From the NCBI GenBank assembly GCA_044371545.1, contig JBILTM010000200.1:1-9220 (forward strand): a DNA stretch of 9,220 bases, given 5' to 3'. Each line of letters begins with the position of its first letter. Positions within the stretch are counted from its first letter, which is position 1. A program made the translations under genes and the position numbers. This stretch comes from UBA4615 sp044371545 (lineage in GTDB: Bacteria > Pseudomonadota > Gammaproteobacteria > Burkholderiales > Burkholderiaceae_E). Shown here piece by piece: positions 5,352 to 9,220 of this stretch. Below the pieces are notes generated by a model. It saw only the letters and a program-made list of their open reading frames with translations, did not search any database and was not told the DNA's origin.

Positions 5352-5355
5352 GGAG
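5352..5355 (+). promoter_or_regulatory. Ribosome binding site of four-TM membrane protein gene
   Basis: GGAG, 9 nt before ATG 5365. It supports the start that places the first hydrophobic helix at residues 9-29. No convincing promoter is seen between it and the palindrome at 5160-5185. Confidence 0.6.
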
Positions 5356-5364
5356 TGTCCCGCG

Positions 5365-5883
5365 ATGAACGCGTCCTTCCTGTCCCAGGTCCCGATCTGG
5401 GTGTTCGTGCTGTTCGTGGTGCTCGTCGCGCTCGGCCTCTCGCAGGCCGTCCCGAGGACAGTCACGCTGCGCCGCGCGACGGTGCCGCCGCTCGCGCTGC
5501 TCGGCCTGTCGCTCGCGGGCGTGGTGTCGAGCTTCGGCGGCTTGGCGATCGCCGTCAGCGCGTGGGCAATCGCGGTGGCGGTCGGCGGGCTCGTCGGTGC
5601 AGCCGGTTCCGGCTCGCGCGACGCGGCCTGGGACCCGCGCACCGGCCGCTTCGCGGTGCCCGGCAGCTGGGTGCCGCTCGCGCTGATGATGGGCCTGTTC
5701 GCGACGAAGTTTGCGGTCGGCGCGGCCCTCGCACTCGACGGGTCGCGCGCGGCGTCGCCGGCCTTCGCGGGCCTGTCGGCCGCGGCGTTCGGCGCGTTCA
5801 GCGGCGGGTTCCTCGGCCGCGCGGCGGCGCTGTGGTCGATCGCATGGCGCACGTCGCGCGCCGTACGCGTGCAGCCTGCCTGA
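5365..5883 (+). CDS. Small multi-pass membrane protein (DUF6622-like)
   Basis: This encodes 172 residues with four or five hydrophobic segments: about 9-29 (V-P-I-W-V-F-V-L-F), 40-58, 60-80, 102-124 and 134-158. The segments are linked by short basic loops (R-T-V-T-L-R-R at 31-37; a W-D-P-R-T-G-R loop at 89-95). The opening 'P-x-W-V-F-x-L-F' with 'A-L-G-L-x-Q-A-x-P-R' and the 'P-L-A-L-L-G-L-S-L-x-G-V' second helix resemble small betaproteobacterial inner-membrane proteins annotated as DUF6622. No catalytic or transport motif is visible and the function is unknown. It stands alone between the palindrome region and the gltBD operon and ends about 60 nt before the gltBD terminator, which could also stop its own transcript. 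Confidence 0.82.
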   Translation: MNASFLSQVPIWVFVLFVVLVALGLSQAVPRTVTLRRATVPPLALLGLSLAGVVSSFGGLAIAVSAWAIAVAVGGLVGAAGSGSRDAAWDPRTGRFAVPGSWVPLALMMGLFATKFAVGAALALDGSRAASPAFAGLSAAAFGAFSGGFLGRAAALWSIAWRTSRAVRVQPA

Positions 5884-5933
5884 GCGGGCTCATTCGACGC
5901 GCCGGTCGGCGACACGCCGCGCACGGCGAGTAC

Positions 5934-5964
5934 GAAAAGAAAGCGGCCCGCGCGAGGCGGGCCG
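5934..5964 (-). terminator. Intrinsic terminator of the gltBD operon
   Basis: A perfect 8-bp stem (CGGCCCGC 5944-5951 and GCGGGCCG 5957-5964) has a 5-nt loop. Read on the minus strand it is followed by CTTTCTTTTC, a good U-tract. It begins 22 nt after the gltD stop. On the plus strand the downstream bases are only weakly T-rich, so termination there is less certain. Confidence 0.85.
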
Positions 5965-5986
5965 TCTCCATTCCTTCGCGTCCGCC

Positions 5987-7474
<1,488 letters not shown>

Positions 7475-7519
7475 CGTCTTCTGCTCTGCGTCGGTGTGTC
7501 GGTTCGTCGGTCGTCGCGA

Positions 7520-9220
<1,701 letters not shown>

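Noticed and set aside
2869..5883. Very long plus-strand frame of about 1004 codons ending with the membrane protein
   Set aside because: Only its last 172 codons, from ATG 5365, look like a protein. The rest reads across other genes in the wrong frame.

Overview
The window is very GC-rich chromosomal DNA. The gene content (DadA-type dehydrogenase, DUF6622-like membrane protein, gltBD pair) suggests a betaproteobacterium, probably Burkholderiales or a relative. This placement is inferred from protein resemblance and base composition only.

Layout. Positions 3-506 (+) hold the C-terminal 167 residues of a D-amino acid dehydrogenase (dadA), followed by a GC-rich hairpin. Positions 571-2625 (+) encode an NHL-repeat beta-propeller lipoprotein. 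Positions 2708-3037 (+) encode a small DHWC-motif cupin. Positions 3206-4387 (+) encode an integral-membrane acyltransferase-3 family (OpgC-like) protein. It converges on, and overlaps by 16 nt, a second unrelated small cupin (4372-4722, -). Divergent from that cupin is a 90-residue coiled-coil/one-TM protein (4880-5152, +). Next comes a four-TM small membrane protein (5365-5883, +), a strong intrinsic terminator facing the gltBD operon, then gltD (5987-7474, -) and the C-terminal 566 residues of gltB (7520 to window end, -). The gltBD and dadA parts are ordinary nitrogen and amino-acid metabolism.

The unusual part is 3046-5185. A unit made of a CCGCGG-centred palindrome, a sigma-70-like promoter (TTGGCR, 17 nt, TATCCT) and a start codon only 6 nt below the -10 box appears twice. 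At 4791-5152 it drives the complete 90-residue gene. At 3046-3209 the same unit is present, but the coding part is cut to about 23 recognisable codons and ends in a TGA that overlaps the GTG start of the acyltransferase (GTGA). The truncated copy therefore seems to act as promoter plus coupled leader peptide for the acyltransferase. Both promoters predict leaderless mRNAs. A third, perfect copy of the palindrome core lies just after the full-length gene, so the intact gene is bracketed by palindromes like a small cassette.

Facing the intact unit, the second cupin has a textbook sigma-54 promoter (TGGCAC, 5 nt, TTGCA) with a well-placed ribosome binding site. This intergenic region thus pairs a sigma-54 promoter with a divergent leaderless sigma-70 promoter around a shared palindrome. 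No stretch above 300 nt lacks a gene. The largest gap, 5153-5364, holds the third palindrome and otherwise nothing I can identify.
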